From the NCBI GenBank assembly GCA_026391195.1, contig JAPLEI010000053.1, positions 1 through 34,832 on the forward strand: a stretch of 34,832 nucleotides of DNA. Reading direction: 5' to 3'. Numbering within the stretch: position 1 is the stretch's first letter; each line of letters begins with the position of its first letter. The notes under the pieces are model-generated. The model searched no databases, was not told the DNA's origin, and saw only the letters and a list, made by a program, of their open reading frames with translations. This document shows, one piece after another, positions 34,225 to 34,832 of the stretch. The position numbers and the translations under genes are program-made. This DNA is from Bacteroidota bacterium (GTDB taxonomy: Bacteria; Bacteroidota; Bacteroidia; Chitinophagales; Chitinophagaceae).

Positions 34225-34832
34225 ATGGAAACGAAAGAGCTGGATGTATTGAATCCGCATAACCAACAAATCCTTGGCCACATTACCTTGGATAATTATG
34301 CAACCATTTCCGCTAAATGGACCCTTGCCAAACTAGCGCAGCCTCAGTGGTATCAGCTTCCACTTGCCGAACGAGTAGGCATATTGCAAAAGTTTCGCGA
34401 GTTATTGTTAGCTAATATCGAAAGGCTGGCAGCAATACTAACCGATGAAGTAGGCAAACCGATCAGCCAGTCGCGCAATGAAATCAATGGTGCCTGTTAT
34501 CGAATTGAATGGTTAACATCTCATGCCGAACAGTATCTGGGCCCCGAGTGGATGGTTGCCGAGGGAGATACGCGTGAAAAAATTTTGTACGAACCTTTGG
34601 GTGTTGTAGCCAATATATCTGCGTGGAATTATCCCTACCTGGTAGGCATCAATGTGCTGGTGCCTGCATTGTTGGCAGGGAATGCAGTTATATATAAACC
34701 TTCGGAATTTGCTTCCCTTACCGGAATGGAAATACAAAAACTATTAATGGAAGCGGGCGTACCCTCGGCCATTATACCTATCGCGTTGGGTGCGGGTGAT
34801 GTGGGGGGCTTGTTGTTAGAGTTACCACTGGA
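34225..34832 (+). CDS. Aldehyde dehydrogenase, partial (C-terminus outside window)
   Basis: The first 202 codons of an NAD(P)-linked aldehyde dehydrogenase run off the end of the window. It has the usual N-terminal start (LDVLNPHNQQILG), the conserved ISAWNYPYLVG segment with the oxyanion Asn135, and AGNAVIYKPSE with Lys158 and Glu161 for coenzyme binding. The catalytic cysteine and glutamate are beyond the edge. The ATG at 34225 begins 19 bp after the hydrolase, so it belongs to the operon. It would oxidise the gamma-glutamyl aldehyde made by the iron dehydrogenase. Confidence 0.9.
   Translation, partial: METKELDVLNPHNQQILGHITLDNYATISAKWTLAKLAQPQWYQLPLAERVGILQKFRELLLANIERLAAILTDEVGKPISQSRNEINGACYRIEWLTSHAEQYLGPEWMVAEGDTREKILYEPLGVVANISAWNYPYLVGINVLVPALLAGNAVIYKPSEFASLTGMEIQKLLMEAGVPSAIIPIALGAGDVGGLLLELPL

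Noticed and set aside
29672-34832. Classical Puu putrescine pathway
   Set aside because: The ligase, aldehyde dehydrogenase and hydrolase fit, but no FAD-dependent gamma-glutamylputrescine oxidase (PuuB) is seen and an iron alcohol dehydrogenase stands there instead; it remains the main alternative if PuuB lies beyond the window.
1-34832. tRNA, rRNA, CRISPR arrays, insertion sequences and phage genes
   Set aside because: I looked for cloverleaf-like segments, regular direct repeats, transposase or integrase motifs and found none that could be supported.

Overview
The window looks like chromosome of a Bacteroidota bacterium, most likely Chitinophagaceae or a relative. The reasons are moderate-to-low GC, start codons without Shine-Dalgarno sequences, several promoters of the Bacteroidota type (TTG...TAnnTTTG), a TonB-dependent receptor with a carboxypeptidase-regulatory-like N-terminus, LytS/LytTR-type signalling, PepSY-like lipoproteins and a proteorhodopsin with Met at the spectral tuning site. 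The lineage is an inference; there is no rRNA or other marker here.

Layout. 1-374 (-): start of an SDR oxidoreductase, cut by the window edge. 519-4703 (+): RND efflux adaptor and pump, without an outer-membrane partner. 4795-5975 (+): pdxH and a SOUL haem-binding-like protein, convergent with a GNAT acetyltransferase. 6655-12621 (+): three genes of the type common in Planctomycetes: a di-haem DUF1549/DUF1553 lipoprotein, a Tat-exported DUF1501 protein and a membrane-anchored cytochrome c/LRR/chitobiase-C-like protein. 12653-17846 (-): NAD(P)-binding protein, LytTR regulator, LytS-type kinase and TonB-dependent receptor. 18060-24815 (+): five-gene run: GH50-like glycosidase, zinc alcohol dehydrogenase, acyl-CoA synthetase of the malonyl-CoA synthetase/ACSF3 type, a protein with two serine-hydrolase domains, and an MFS transporter. 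24873-26201 (-): triple PepSY-like lipoprotein and a small exported hypothetical protein. 26746-29630 (+): rhodopsin, lycopene cyclase crtY and beta-carotene dioxygenase blh. 29672-34832 (+): ethanolamine-type permease, glutamine-synthetase-like ligase, iron alcohol dehydrogenase, C26 gamma-glutamyl hydrolase and an aldehyde dehydrogenase cut by the window end.

Two systems stand out. First, the light cassette: the rhodopsin has the D/T/E proton-pump residues and also a glycine (Gly141) aligning with the carotenoid-antenna fenestration glycine of xanthorhodopsin, next to crtY and blh, which make the retinal precursor and retinal. A perfect 13-bp inverted repeat separates the rhodopsin from crtY-blh and may lower readthrough or translation. 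Second, the permease/ligase/dehydrogenase/hydrolase operon reads as a complete gamma-glutamylated amino-alcohol pathway, best matching ethanolamine to glutamate plus glycine, with an iron alcohol dehydrogenase where the putrescine (Puu) route has the amine oxidase PuuB. The two lie on the same strand with 41 bp between them, so light-driven energy and amine uptake may be linked. That link is an inference.
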